Shown here: in pieces, positions 1 through 6,103 of the stretch
How the letters are laid out: each line of letters opens with the position of its first letter
Position numbering within the stretch: the stretch's first letter is position 1
Notes under the pieces: model-generated
What the model saw: the letters and a program-made list of their open reading frames with translations, nothing else
The model's database searches: none
What the model was told of the DNA's origin: nothing
Position numbers and translations under genes: made by a program
Source of the DNA: JBBQHM01 sp038323965
GTDB lineage: Bacteria; Verrucomicrobiota; Verrucomicrobiia; Chthoniobacterales; UBA10450
DNA: 10,585 bases
Reading direction: 5' to 3'
Assembly: GCA_038323965.1 (NCBI GenBank)
Contig: JBBQHM010000076.1
Location: forward strand, 1 to 10,585

Positions 1-75
1 GAGCGGGGGAGCGAGCAGCGCCCCGGTGATGATGACGGCGGCAAAGTAGCCCGCCAGTTTTGCTGCATCTTTCAA
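1..75 (-). CDS. 5' end of a membrane-protein gene, possibly CPBP-family intramembrane protease (partial)
   Basis: Only the first 25 codons lie in the window; the gene runs off its left edge. Read leftward from a TTG at 75-73, the frame gives a short charged start, then a strongly hydrophobic stretch containing AKLAGYFAAV and GALLAPPL, as expected of a first transmembrane helix. The upstream in-frame stop TAG at 102-100 leaves TTG as the only common start codon in the frame. The GALLAPPL pattern recalls the N-termini of Verrucomicrobial CPBP-family (Abi/CAAX protease-like) proteins; this is a recollection, and no catalytic motif is visible because the rest is missing. The gene is divergent from the 85-residue gene, with only about 26 bp between starts. 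Membrane-protein character is fairly likely; the family call is tentative. Confidence 0.45.
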   Translation of the reverse strand, partial: MKDAAKLAGYFAAVIITGALLAPPL

Positions 76-101
76 GCGCGATAGTGTAGAAGCAGCCCAC
101 T

Positions 102-359
102 ATGCCGCGTCAACACGTCTGGACAACCCGCGAAGATGATGGCTGTAAACGTGAGGTCCGCGCGACGCGTTTTGCCGGCGAATGGAAATTGCAGGCCAAA
201 CGGTCGGATGCGACGGAATGGACCTACTACGACCGGCCACTCGATGACGACCTTGCTGCACTGCAAGACCTGATCGAACGGAAGTATCGTCGCCGCCGCG
301 CCACTGCCGACGACGTGACCGCCGTCGCTAAATTGATTCGTGAACAGAACTCAGATTAA
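102..359 (+). CDS. small conserved-looking protein of unknown function (85 aa)
   Basis: ATG at 102 opens an 85-codon frame ending in TAA at 357-359. The product is soluble and rich in charged residues. The N-terminal half (residues 15-50) alternates charged and aromatic residues (REVRATRFAGEWKLQAK, then WTYYDRPL), which suggests a small beta-sheet. The C-terminal half (about 48-82) is amphipathic and helix-like, with a basic ERKYRRRRA patch. There is no signal peptide, membrane segment or recognisable catalytic motif. The codon use matches its neighbours and the frame is longer than expected by chance between two divergent starts, so it is probably real. It is separated from tlyA by 87 bp and transcribed in the same direction. 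Function is unknown; the basic patch could bind nucleic acid, but nothing proves this. Confidence 0.65.
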   Translation: MPRQHVWTTREDDGCKREVRATRFAGEWKLQAKRSDATEWTYYDRPLDDDLAALQDLIERKYRRRRATADDVTAVAKLIREQNSD

Positions 360-379
360 TACAGCGCATCAGAGTTTTT

Positions 380-413
380 AAAACATGAGGCTGAGATAGT
401 TGAACATGTTTTT
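380..413 (+). terminator. inverted repeat followed by T-run between the 85-aa gene and tlyA (weak terminator or operator)
   Basis: AAAACATG at 380-387 is matched by CATGTTTT at 405-412, giving an 8-bp perfect inverted repeat with a 17-nt spacer, and the right arm runs into five T residues (409-413). It sits 20 bp after the stop of the small gene and about 35 bp before tlyA. The AT-rich stem and long loop make a poor intrinsic terminator, so a regulatory site for tlyA-nadK is an equally good reading. Confidence 0.25.
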
Positions 414-446
414 ACGCGTCAACCGAATTCATAAATCCAGGTATTT

Positions 447-1184
447 ATGAAAAAAGAACGCCTGGATGTCGTGTTGCACCAACGCGGATTTTTCGACAGC
501 CGAGAGAGCGCTCGCCGCGCAGTCATGGCGGGCGAGGTGCATGTGGACGGGTTCACCAGTCCCAAGCCCTCAACGCCCGTCGCCCGCGACGCCCAGCTGA
601 CGATCGACGCGCAGCCGCGGTTTGTCGGCCGCGGCGGATTGAAACTCGACGCTGCGCTCGACCATTTCGAGATCGACGTGCGCGACCAGCTGGCGATCGA
701 CATCGGCGCATCGACCGGTGGGTTCACCGATTGCCTGCTCCAACGCGGTGCGCGCAAGGTTTACGCGATCGATGTCGGCCATAATCAACTAGCGTGGAAA
801 ATTCGGCAGGATCCGCGCGTCGTCGTCATGGAAAAAGTGAACGCGCGATACGCCAGCGAGGGATTTTTATCAGAAGTCGGCGATATTTGCGTCATCGACG
901 TTTCCTTCATTTCATTGACTTTGATCTTGCCGAGCGCCTTTGCTTTGACGAGTCCAGAAGCCGGAGTGATCGCACTAATCAAACCGCAATTCGAACTGGC
1001 ACGAGCCGATGTTTCCCGCGGTGGAATTGTGCGCGAACCCGATTTGCATCAGAAAGTGCGGGATAAGATCGCGGCATTCGTCGAGAAAAGCGGGCATGAA
1101 GTCATAGGAATGACTCCAGCTGCGATCACCGGCACCGACGGCAACCAGGAATTCTTTATATGCGTCCGAAAACGATCGGTCTAA
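447..1184 (+). CDS. tlyA: TlyA-family rRNA (cytidine-2'-O)-methyltransferase
   Basis: This 245-residue protein belongs to the TlyA/hemolysin A family, which uses S-adenosylmethionine to methylate the 2'-O of cytidines in 16S and/or 23S rRNA (C1409 and C1920 in mycobacteria). Residues 1-62 form an S4 RNA-binding domain (start KKERLDVVL, then ARRAVMAGEVHVDG). The FtsJ-like methyltransferase domain follows: GRGGLKLD (61-68), the SAM loop DIGASTGGFTD (85-95), VIDVSF (149-154) and LIKPQFE (177-183). The family's K-D-K-E tetrad appears intact as K66, D151, K179 and E235. The length is close to typical TlyA (about 245-270). ATG 447 is preceded by an AGG at 439-441, a modest ribosome site. The gene overlaps nadK by 25 nt, an arrangement also known in actinobacteria (tlyA-nadK-recN); recN is absent here. 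Hemolysin is a historical name and is not supported as the function. Confidence 0.95.
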   Translation: MKKERLDVVLHQRGFFDSRESARRAVMAGEVHVDGFTSPKPSTPVARDAQLTIDAQPRFVGRGGLKLDAALDHFEIDVRDQLAIDIGASTGGFTDCLLQRGARKVYAIDVGHNQLAWKIRQDPRVVVMEKVNARYASEGFLSEVGDICVIDVSFISLTLILPSAFALTSPEAGVIALIKPQFELARADVSRGGIVREPDLHQKVRDKIAAFVEKSGHEVIGMTPAAITGTDGNQEFFICVRKRSV

Positions 1185-2026
1185 TCGCGCACACTGGTAA
1201 GGCGGCCGCGCTCGAGTTAATTCCGGAGCTGGGCCGCGAGTTCGCGGCCGCGGGCGTTCGCGTAATCCTGGAAGATATAACGAGCGAAGCCTGCCAGCTG
1301 AAGGACGGACAGCCGCTGGCGCAACTGGCGAAAGCTGCCGACCTGCTCGTCGTGCTGGGCGGAGATGGGACAATCTTGAACGTCGTCGCGCGCCTCGGGA
1401 CGGAGTTGAAGCCGATCTTCGGTATCAACGTCGGCTCGCTCGGCTTCCTGACCTGCGCCGGCTCGACCGGGCGCAAAGAAACGGTCGCCAGCATTGCGCA
1501 GGGAAAAATCTCGTTCAGCCGCCGCACGTTGCTCGAAATCCAACTCCGTAATCCCGGCGCTGAACCAGTGACCTCGATGGCGCTGAACGATGTCGTCGTC
1601 AGCCGGGGCGAAATCTCACGTCTCGTTAGGTTGAGGACAACGGTCGACGGCGAAGTGCTTACTGAGTTCAATGCCGATGGGCTCATCATCGCGACACCCA
1701 CTGGTTCGACAGCCTATTCTTTATCCGCGGGCGGACCCATCCTCGAACCTCGCTCGGGCGTTTTCGTCATCACACCCATCTGTCCACATGTCCTAACGAA
1801 TCGTTCCGTAATCGTTTCCGACGACGCCGAGATCGTAGTCGAAGCCACCGAGCGATCCTATCCGGTGTTCCTCACGGTGGACGGGCGGGATCCGGTGGCG
1901 GTAGAAACGGGGGGGACGATCGCGATGCGCAAATCGACGCAACATCTCGAGCTGGCGGTCCTGCCGGACGTCTCCTTCTTCAGCGTACTCCGCCATAAGT
2001 TGAAGTGGACTGGTAGTAACGTGTAG
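1160..2026 (+). CDS. nadK: NAD kinase (ATP-NAD kinase, PpnK)
   Basis: This 288-residue cytoplasmic enzyme phosphorylates NAD+ at the 2'-OH of its adenosine ribose to make NADP+. Diagnostic motifs are in order: an N-terminal Rossmann-like start (KTIGLIAHTGK, 4-14), the GGDGT catalytic motif at 67-71, GINVGSLGFL (88-97), the NE/D motif as LNDVVVSRG (142-150), and the glycine/threonine-rich NAD-binding segment DGLIIATPTGSTAYSLSAGG (173-192), followed by the C-terminal beta domain with VDGRDPV (240-246). The length is normal. ATG 1160 lies inside the 3' end of tlyA, a 25-nt overlap in another frame, so the two are very likely co-transcribed and translationally coupled. The start is favoured because RPKTIGLI matches usual family N-termini. 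The gene ends 37 bp before the convergent gamma-carboxylase-like gene; I see no terminator in that gap. Confidence 0.96.
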   Translation: MRPKTIGLIAHTGKAAALELIPELGREFAAAGVRVILEDITSEACQLKDGQPLAQLAKAADLLVVLGGDGTILNVVARLGTELKPIFGINVGSLGFLTCAGSTGRKETVASIAQGKISFSRRTLLEIQLRNPGAEPVTSMALNDVVVSRGEISRLVRLRTTVDGEVLTEFNADGLIIATPTGSTAYSLSAGGPILEPRSGVFVITPICPHVLTNRSVIVSDDAEIVVEATERSYPVFLTVDGRDPVAVETGGTIAMRKSTQHLELAVLPDVSFFSVLRHKLKWTGSNV

Positions 2027-2063
2027 CGCGAATTCAGGTCAACCAGACGCACTGGAAGGCATC

Positions 2064-3518
2064 TCAGCGTGGCGTTTGATGACCGCCAGATTGCTCCGCC
2101 GCTTGCGTGAAGGGATTGAAGGTTGGGTCCGGTCGCAGATCAGGTAGCGGCTCATGGATTTCCAATAACCAGCGCGGACGTCCGAACGTAAGTGGTTCGA
2201 TCGCCAGATTAACCGTCGGGTCGAACATAAGCTGCGGCTTGCGGCCATTGATGGCCGCCTCCACTTTGGCGGTGACTTCGATCGGCCTGGGACCACTCAC
2301 CGGAGCGAGACGCGCGAGGTAGTGCGCACATTGCACGATCAGGTCGGGGCGCCATCCCATGAGGTGCCACTGGGCCGGGTTGAGAAAGGCCGAGGCCGCG
2401 ATGCGCTGCGATGTGCCCGAGTTGGGATCCGTCACGTGGAAATAAGCGCGCACGCGATGGCTTTCGAGCAGCATCCTCCAGCTGAATCGATGCTCCATCT
2501 CATACCACTCGACTCCACCGCGATGGAGAAATGGCCGCAGTGGAACGAGTAGTTGAATCGCAGCGTAAAGCGCGGCCAGCGCGACGACCAACGTTTGGCG
2601 GCGCGCGGACAGCGGATGCACGCGTTGCTGCGATTTCGCATTCCGGGCCGGCAACATCCTGCCCAGCCATCGTCGCGGCCAGTCTGGAGAAAGGAAGAGA
2701 GTCGTCGCGAGCAATGCCAGCCAGGGAAAGACCTCGAGCGGAAACAGCTGCGAGTTCATGATGTGAAAGGCGGACGCAACCGAGAAGGCAAATACGCGAG
2801 TCCTTCTCCAGAGCAGCAGTGGAACGATGAAGAGATCGAATGCTAACGACGTGTAGGCAAAGGCGTAGACAGTCGGCGGGAGGCGGAAAAACCGCAGGAC
2901 CGCCGCCGGCTGCGGGGAAGTCAGCAGCCACACCCGCATCGGTTCGCCGTGGAGCCAATCGGGCGAAAGCTTGGCCACGCCGGCGAAGAAATACACGACC
3001 CCGATCTGCAGGCGCAGGATCCAGAGCGCACACGCCGGAATGGTTTGCGTGGGGGGACGCTGCTTAAGCCAGACATCGAGTGACAGGACGCGGTGCGCCG
3101 GGATGATCGTCAACAAGCCGGCGAACAGGCAGATCAGGTAGGTGTGGTTGACCCAGCGACCGGCATCCAGCAGGAAGGTGTAAGTGTAGCCTAGGAAAAA
3201 GAGCGCGCTACTGATCCGGTAGAGAAACCCGGCGGCGATGAATGCAGCCAGCACGCACAGCACACCGCAGTGGAGATAAAGACCGTCGCCCGGCCAGGGC
3301 TGCACCCATCCGAACCCGTAGTATTTAAAGAGGAGGTGGGGCTGAATCCAAAAGTATGCGATTCGATCGCTCGCGAAGAAGACCCCGATATGCCAGATCA
3401 TCAGGAGGCCAAAGGCAACGCGGAACACCGCCACGCCCGCGGCATCGACCGGCGCGAAGGCCTCCGCGACTATCCTTTCGAACGCTGACCTATTCTCGAC
3501 ACGCGCCCGGGGTTTCAA
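2064..3518 (-). CDS. HTTM / vitamin K-dependent gamma-carboxylase-like integral membrane protein
   Basis: The 484-residue product has several hydrophobic helices in its first two thirds (about 25-48, 82-140, 165-182, 218-240, 245-278, 308-326) and a soluble C-terminal domain (about 330-484). It resembles vitamin K-dependent gamma-glutamyl carboxylase along its length: LYRISSALFF (99-108), TFLLD (114-118), NHTYL (124-128), QIGVVYFFAGVAKLSPDW (171-188), HIMNSQLF (252-259), SPDWPR (277-282) and HRFSWRMLL (343-351). K183 lines up with human GGCX Lys218, the proposed base that deprotonates vitamin K hydroquinone, and H125 with His160. In animals the enzyme converts Glu to Gla; bacterial substrates are largely unknown, so the activity here is inferred. 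The start is a TTG at 3518-3516, after an in-frame TAA at 3530-3528, with no clear ribosome site, so it is uncertain. It is convergent with nadK and divergent from the GNAT gene. Confidence 0.88.
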   Translation of the reverse strand: MKPRARVENRSAFERIVAEAFAPVDAAGVAVFRVAFGLLMIWHIGVFFASDRIAYFWIQPHLLFKYYGFGWVQPWPGDGLYLHCGVLCVLAAFIAAGFLYRISSALFFLGYTYTFLLDAGRWVNHTYLICLFAGLLTIIPAHRVLSLDVWLKQRPPTQTIPACALWILRLQIGVVYFFAGVAKLSPDWLHGEPMRVWLLTSPQPAAVLRFFRLPPTVYAFAYTSLAFDLFIVPLLLWRRTRVFAFSVASAFHIMNSQLFPLEVFPWLALLATTLFLSPDWPRRWLGRMLPARNAKSQQRVHPLSARRQTLVVALAALYAAIQLLVPLRPFLHRGGVEWYEMEHRFSWRMLLESHRVRAYFHVTDPNSGTSQRIAASAFLNPAQWHLMGWRPDLIVQCAHYLARLAPVSGPRPIEVTAKVEAAINGRKPQLMFDPTVNLAIEPLTFGRPRWLLEIHEPLPDLRPDPTFNPFTQAAEQSGGHQTPR

Positions 3519-3556
3519 GAGGCAACGTTATGGCTTTAAACCATCCGAGAGGCAAC
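3518..3556. repeat. 9-bp direct repeat at exactly 30-bp spacing upstream of the HTTM gene
   Basis: AGAGGCAAC occurs at 3518-3526 and again at 3548-3556, 30 bp apart (about three helical turns), at and just upstream of the leftward HTTM gene start. Each copy is followed by a related ACGT-containing segment (GTTATG versus ACGTAACG). It could be a pair of regulator-binding sites or a small chance duplication. Confidence 0.3.
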
Positions 3557-3697
3557 ACGTAACGCAAAGCCGTCGGAACTGACGAATGGAAGGAGAGTGT
3601 GCGCTCCTACCTCGCTGGATTTCATATGACATATATTGGTTGATGTTATCGGCGAGTGGTGATTGGCGGGAAATAGATCGTAGCCTACGGTCTGGCA
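3557..3697. other. divergent intergenic region between HTTM and GNAT genes
   Basis: The space between these divergent genes must hold promoters for both. An AT-rich island at 3621-3647 (TTCATATGACATATATTGG and following) contains TATATT-like hexamers and is the best candidate for a shared promoter core, but I could not match a convincing -35/-10 pair at correct spacing on either strand. AGGAG (3591-3595) and CTCCT (3604-3608) form a weak 5-bp inverted repeat. No small ORF with coding character was seen. Confidence 0.3.
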
Positions 3698-4150
3698 ATG
3701 CCTGAACCGCCGCCCTTCGTTATTGGCGTCCCGGCCACCGCTCAGGACTGGGCTTCCTATTACGATTTACGCTGGCGGGTCCTGCGGGAGCCTTGGGCGC
3801 AACCGCGTGGATCGGAACGCGATTCCCTCGACGAAACTGCCTGGCATCTCTGTGGTAAATGTTCGAACGGAAGGATCATGGCGACGGCTCGCCTCCACCT
3901 CAATTCGCCTACGGAAGCGCAGGTTAGATACATGGCGGTCGACCCCGTTTTTCAGGGATGTGGCGTGGGCGGACGGCTGCTGGAGGCGCTGGAAGCGCGT
4001 GCACGGAGTCTCGGCTGCCGGATTATGACCCTCAATTCCAGAGATTCAGCGCGTTGCTTCTACGAAAAACAGGGATACGTCGTCGTCTCTCCCGCGCCGA
4101 CCCTGTTCGGCTCGATCGAACATGTAAAGATGTTGAAACAAATCGGCTAA
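3698..4150 (+). CDS. GNAT-family N-acetyltransferase
   Basis: The 150-residue protein has the GNAT fold, which transfers acetyl from acetyl-CoA to an amine. The N-terminal part (19-35, SYYDLRWRVLREPWAQP) resembles the substrate-side helices of ElaA/YjcF-like GNATs. Strand four and motif A are at 76-96 (VRYMAVDPVFQGCGVGGRLL), with the QxxGxG pyrophosphate-binding loop Q86-G87-C88-G89-V90-G91. Motif B follows as LNSRDSARCFYEKQGYVV (112-129), with the usual Tyr before the C-terminal strands. The length is typical for a single-domain GNAT. ATG 3698 has no good ribosome site, but MPEPPPFVIG is a reasonable N-terminus. The substrate cannot be told from sequence; neighbours give no clear clue. A terminator-like hairpin begins right after its stop. 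Confidence 0.88.
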   Translation: MPEPPPFVIGVPATAQDWASYYDLRWRVLREPWAQPRGSERDSLDETAWHLCGKCSNGRIMATARLHLNSPTEAQVRYMAVDPVFQGCGVGGRLLEALEARARSLGCRIMTLNSRDSARCFYEKQGYVVVSPAPTLFGSIEHVKMLKQIG

Positions 4151-4184
4151 ACTAAGTTGAATCAACTTATTAGTTCTATTTTTT
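4151..4184 (+). terminator. hairpin plus T-run after the GNAT gene (putative intrinsic terminator)
   Basis: Directly after the GNAT stop codon, ACTAAGTTGA (4151-4160) can pair with TCAAC (4162-4166) and TTAGT (4170-4174), leaving a 3-nt bulge. The core AAGTTGA/TCAACTT is a perfect 7-bp inverted repeat around one central A. It is followed by TTCTATTTTTT (4174-4184), a U-rich tract. The stem is AT-rich and the loop small, so termination would be weak; a palindromic operator for the next gene is the alternative. Confidence 0.4.
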
Positions 4185-4298
4185 ACGCACAATACGCTCG
4201 TAGCTTTTGAGGATCATTCCATCGGTATTGGGACCGAAACCACCCATTTGCTGCTCTTGACGCCTGTCCGGGTGCTGTTACCCTCGCCACTCAAATCT
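4185..4298 (+). promoter_or_regulatory. upstream region of the secreted-protein gene
   Basis: This stretch separates the GNAT terminator from the next start. It contains a TTGACG (4257-4262) that resembles a sigma-70 -35 box, but the best -10-like hexamer (TGTTAC, 4276-4281) is only 13 bp away, so the promoter call is weak. A 5-bp inverted repeat TCGGT/ACCGA lies at 4222-4226 and 4233-4237. An in-frame TTG at 4248 could extend the next gene, but would bury its signal peptide. Confidence 0.25.
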
Positions 4299-4796
4299 AT
4301 GTCTAAACGTCTCCTGCTCCTTTCCTCACTCGCTGCGGCAGCTCTCCTGGGCATGATGGCCAGTTCGCTCAGTTTTGGCGCCGAACAGGAAGCGGCGAGC
4401 GGCGGAAACAGCATCAAAGACATGATGTCGCCCGATCAGTTCAGCGCTGCGGGGCTCGAGAAACTCTCTTCGGAGGAATTGCAAAGTCTCGACAACTGGC
4501 TGAATCGCGATCGACAGAAAACCGAGCAAAAGGCGACGGAAAAGGCGGCCAAAAACTCGAAGTCAAAGATGGATCTGATTGTCAGCCGGGTCGATGGCGA
4601 GTTCCTTGGTTTGACTGGCCGAACAGTGATCCGGCTGGAAGACGGGACATCGTGGAAACAGGCCAACGCGGACGATCATTTCCGGGCAAACAATACTGAC
4701 CACCCTGGTTGCGCCGTGATCCACACGTATCTTGGCTACAAGATGCGCATTGCGGGCACCCCGGAGTTCTACGTCAATCCGTCGCGATCGAAGTAA
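4299..4796 (+). CDS. small secreted protein of unknown function with an N-terminal signal peptide
   Basis: ATG 4299 gives 165 residues: a basic MSKR, a hydrophobic core (about 5-25, LLLLSSLAAAALLGMM...), and a likely signal peptidase I site near SFGA-EQ (residue 28). Residues 44-68 (SPDQFSAAGLEKLSSEELQS) resemble a short helical motif, roughly FxxAGLxKLSxEEL, found in many exported proteins of unknown function. A lysine-rich helix (70-90) follows. The C-terminal part (92-160) is beta-rich (SRVDGEFLGLTGRTVIRLED, GTSWKQ, GYKMRI), like a small barrel domain. ATG 4299 is preferred over TTG 4248 because it starts a proper signal peptide. The stop TAA (4794-4796) directly touches the stop of the convergent aspartokinase gene. 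Export to the periplasm is likely; the function is unknown. Confidence 0.8.
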   Translation: MSKRLLLLSSLAAAALLGMMASSLSFGAEQEAASGGNSIKDMMSPDQFSAAGLEKLSSEELQSLDNWLNRDRQKTEQKATEKAAKNSKSKMDLIVSRVDGEFLGLTGRTVIRLEDGTSWKQANADDHFRANNTDHPGCAVIHTYLGYKMRIAGTPEFYVNPSRSK

Positions 4797-6047
4797 TCAG
4801 GCCAGCGGCGAGAAGGACCCCGCGCTGTGCGCGAGGCGCGACAGCCCGAATTCTTCGTGCGTGAGCTGAGCCGCGCGATCGACGTCCGGTCCATCGACGA
4901 TCACGGCGATTTTGATCTCCGAGGTGGAGATGAGCTGGATGTTGATCCCGCCGCGCCCAAGACATTCGAAAAACTTCGCGGCAACGCCGGAGTGCGATCG
5001 CATACCAATCCCGACGACGCTCAGCTTCGCCACGCCGCTCTCCGCCTTGATCGCGGTCGCTCCGAGTTCGCCGGCGACCTTGTCCAGCACCGCGCGCGTC
5101 TGCTCGAGGTCCGCTTCGTTAATGGTAAACGACAAATCGGTGACGTCGGTGGTGGAAACGTTCTGCACGATCATGTCGACGCCGATGTTCGCATCCGCGA
5201 CCGCGGAGAAAATGCGCCCGGCCGCACGCGGTCGATCGGGCACGCCACTGACCGTCACCTTCGCCTGTTTGCGATCGATGCTCACGCCGCGGATCACGAC
5301 GTCTTCCATGTTCACGGTTTCCTCTTTCGCGATTGTGCCGACGGTCGGGTGGAAGCTTGAGCGCACCTCGAACTCAACTCCGAATTTCTTGGCAAACTCG
5401 ACGGCGCGCGATTGCATGACCTTGGAACCGGCGCCGGCCATCTCCAGTAGTTCGTCGTAGGAAATTTCGTCGAGCTTCTGCGCTTCCGCCACCACGCGCG
5501 GGTCGCAGGTAAAGACGCCATCGACATCGGTGAAAATCTGGCAAGCGTCGGCGTTCAACGCGCCTGCGAGTGCAATTGCGGAAAGATCGGATCCGCCGCG
5601 ACCGAGTGTTGTCGTTTCGCCATCAGCACTTTGACCCTGGAAACCAGCAACAATCACTACGTAATCTTCGTCGAGCAGCGCATGAATCTGGCGCGGGCTG
5701 ATATTGGCGATCTTGGCTTTGGTATGAATTCGGTCGGTGAGAATTCCTGCGTCGGCGCCGGTCAGCGAGACGGCAGGAACGCCCAGCGCATTGACCGCCA
5801 TCGCGGTCAGGGCGGAGGCAGCCCGTTCACCCGTCGCGAGAAGGATGTCGAGCTCGCGCGGCTTCGGCTGCGCGGAAACATCTTTCGCGAGACCGATTAA
5901 TTCGTCCGTCACACCGGCCATCGCGGAAACGATGGCGACGACGTGCGCTCCTTCGCGCTGTGTTTCCACGATGCGCTGCGCGACGGCCCGAATGCGTTCG
6001 GCGCTACCGACGGAAGTCCCGCCATACTTTTGAACGATCAAGCGCAT
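4797..6047 (-). CDS. lysC: aspartate kinase (aspartokinase) with C-terminal ACT domains
   Basis: The 416-residue protein phosphorylates L-aspartate with ATP, the first step to lysine, threonine, methionine and diaminopimelate. The amino-acid kinase domain spans about 1-245: KYGGTSVG (7-14), ATGERAA (71-77), AGFQG (134-138), GRGGSDLSA (149-157) and TDVDGVFTCDPR (173-184). Two ACT domains follow, at about 262-335 (VTVSGVPDRPRAAGRIF, VDMIVQNVS) and 341-410 (LSVVGIGMRSHSGVAAKFF, INIQLISTSEIKI), the arrangement of feedback-inhibited LysC enzymes; the QLISTSEIKI segment is typical of effector sites. ATG 6047 is chosen because RLIVQKYGGTS matches family starts. The same frame continues upstream to 6338, but that part is arginine-rich antisense of thrC. 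The gene follows thrC by 56 bp and is probably its operon partner. Confidence 0.96.
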   Translation of the reverse strand: MRLIVQKYGGTSVGSAERIRAVAQRIVETQREGAHVVAIVSAMAGVTDELIGLAKDVSAQPKPRELDILLATGERAASALTAMAVNALGVPAVSLTGADAGILTDRIHTKAKIANISPRQIHALLDEDYVVIVAGFQGQSADGETTTLGRGGSDLSAIALAGALNADACQIFTDVDGVFTCDPRVVAEAQKLDEISYDELLEMAGAGSKVMQSRAVEFAKKFGVEFEVRSSFHPTVGTIAKEETVNMEDVVIRGVSIDRKQAKVTVSGVPDRPRAAGRIFSAVADANIGVDMIVQNVSTTDVTDLSFTINEADLEQTRAVLDKVAGELGATAIKAESGVAKLSVVGIGMRSHSGVAAKFFECLGRGGINIQLISTSEIKIAVIVDGPDVDRAAQLTHEEFGLSRLAHSAGSFSPLA

Positions 6048-6103
6048 TGCGCGCGCAGACTTAAATCGAAGCGCGCCGCGACGCGAGCGCTTTCGCTCAA
6101 GAG
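6048..6103 (-). other. thrC-lysC intercistronic spacer with small hairpin
   Basis: This 56-bp spacer contains GAGCG/CGCTC arms (6085-6089 and 6094-6098) around a 4-nt loop, a short GC-rich hairpin, without a following T-run on the minus strand. It more likely affects mRNA stability or processing between the two cistrons than termination. No clear ribosome-binding site precedes lysC. Confidence 0.3.

Noticed and set aside
1200..1256. GGCGGCCGCGCTCGAG and a second GCGGCCGCG that look like NotI/XhoI cloning sites
   Set aside because: They are inside the conserved nadK N-terminal region, in frame with normal protein sequence, so they are natural GC-rich codons and not vector remnants.
1156..1701. 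Minus-strand open frame of 181 codons opposite nadK
   Set aside because: Composition is Ser/Pro/Arg-rich and without motifs; nadK on the plus strand has all family signatures.
2027..2063. Possible bidirectional terminator between nadK and the HTTM gene
   Set aside because: The 37-bp gap shows no convincing stem-loop or T-run on either strand.
2107..2846. Several plus-strand open frames of 70-97 codons opposite the HTTM gene
   Set aside because: They are arginine/glutamine-rich with no motifs, while the minus strand encodes a protein similar to gamma-carboxylases along its full length.
4248..4298. TTG-initiated 17-residue extension of the secreted protein
   Set aside because: It would place the signal peptide internally; ATG at 4299 begins a standard n-region, hydrophobic core and cleavage site.
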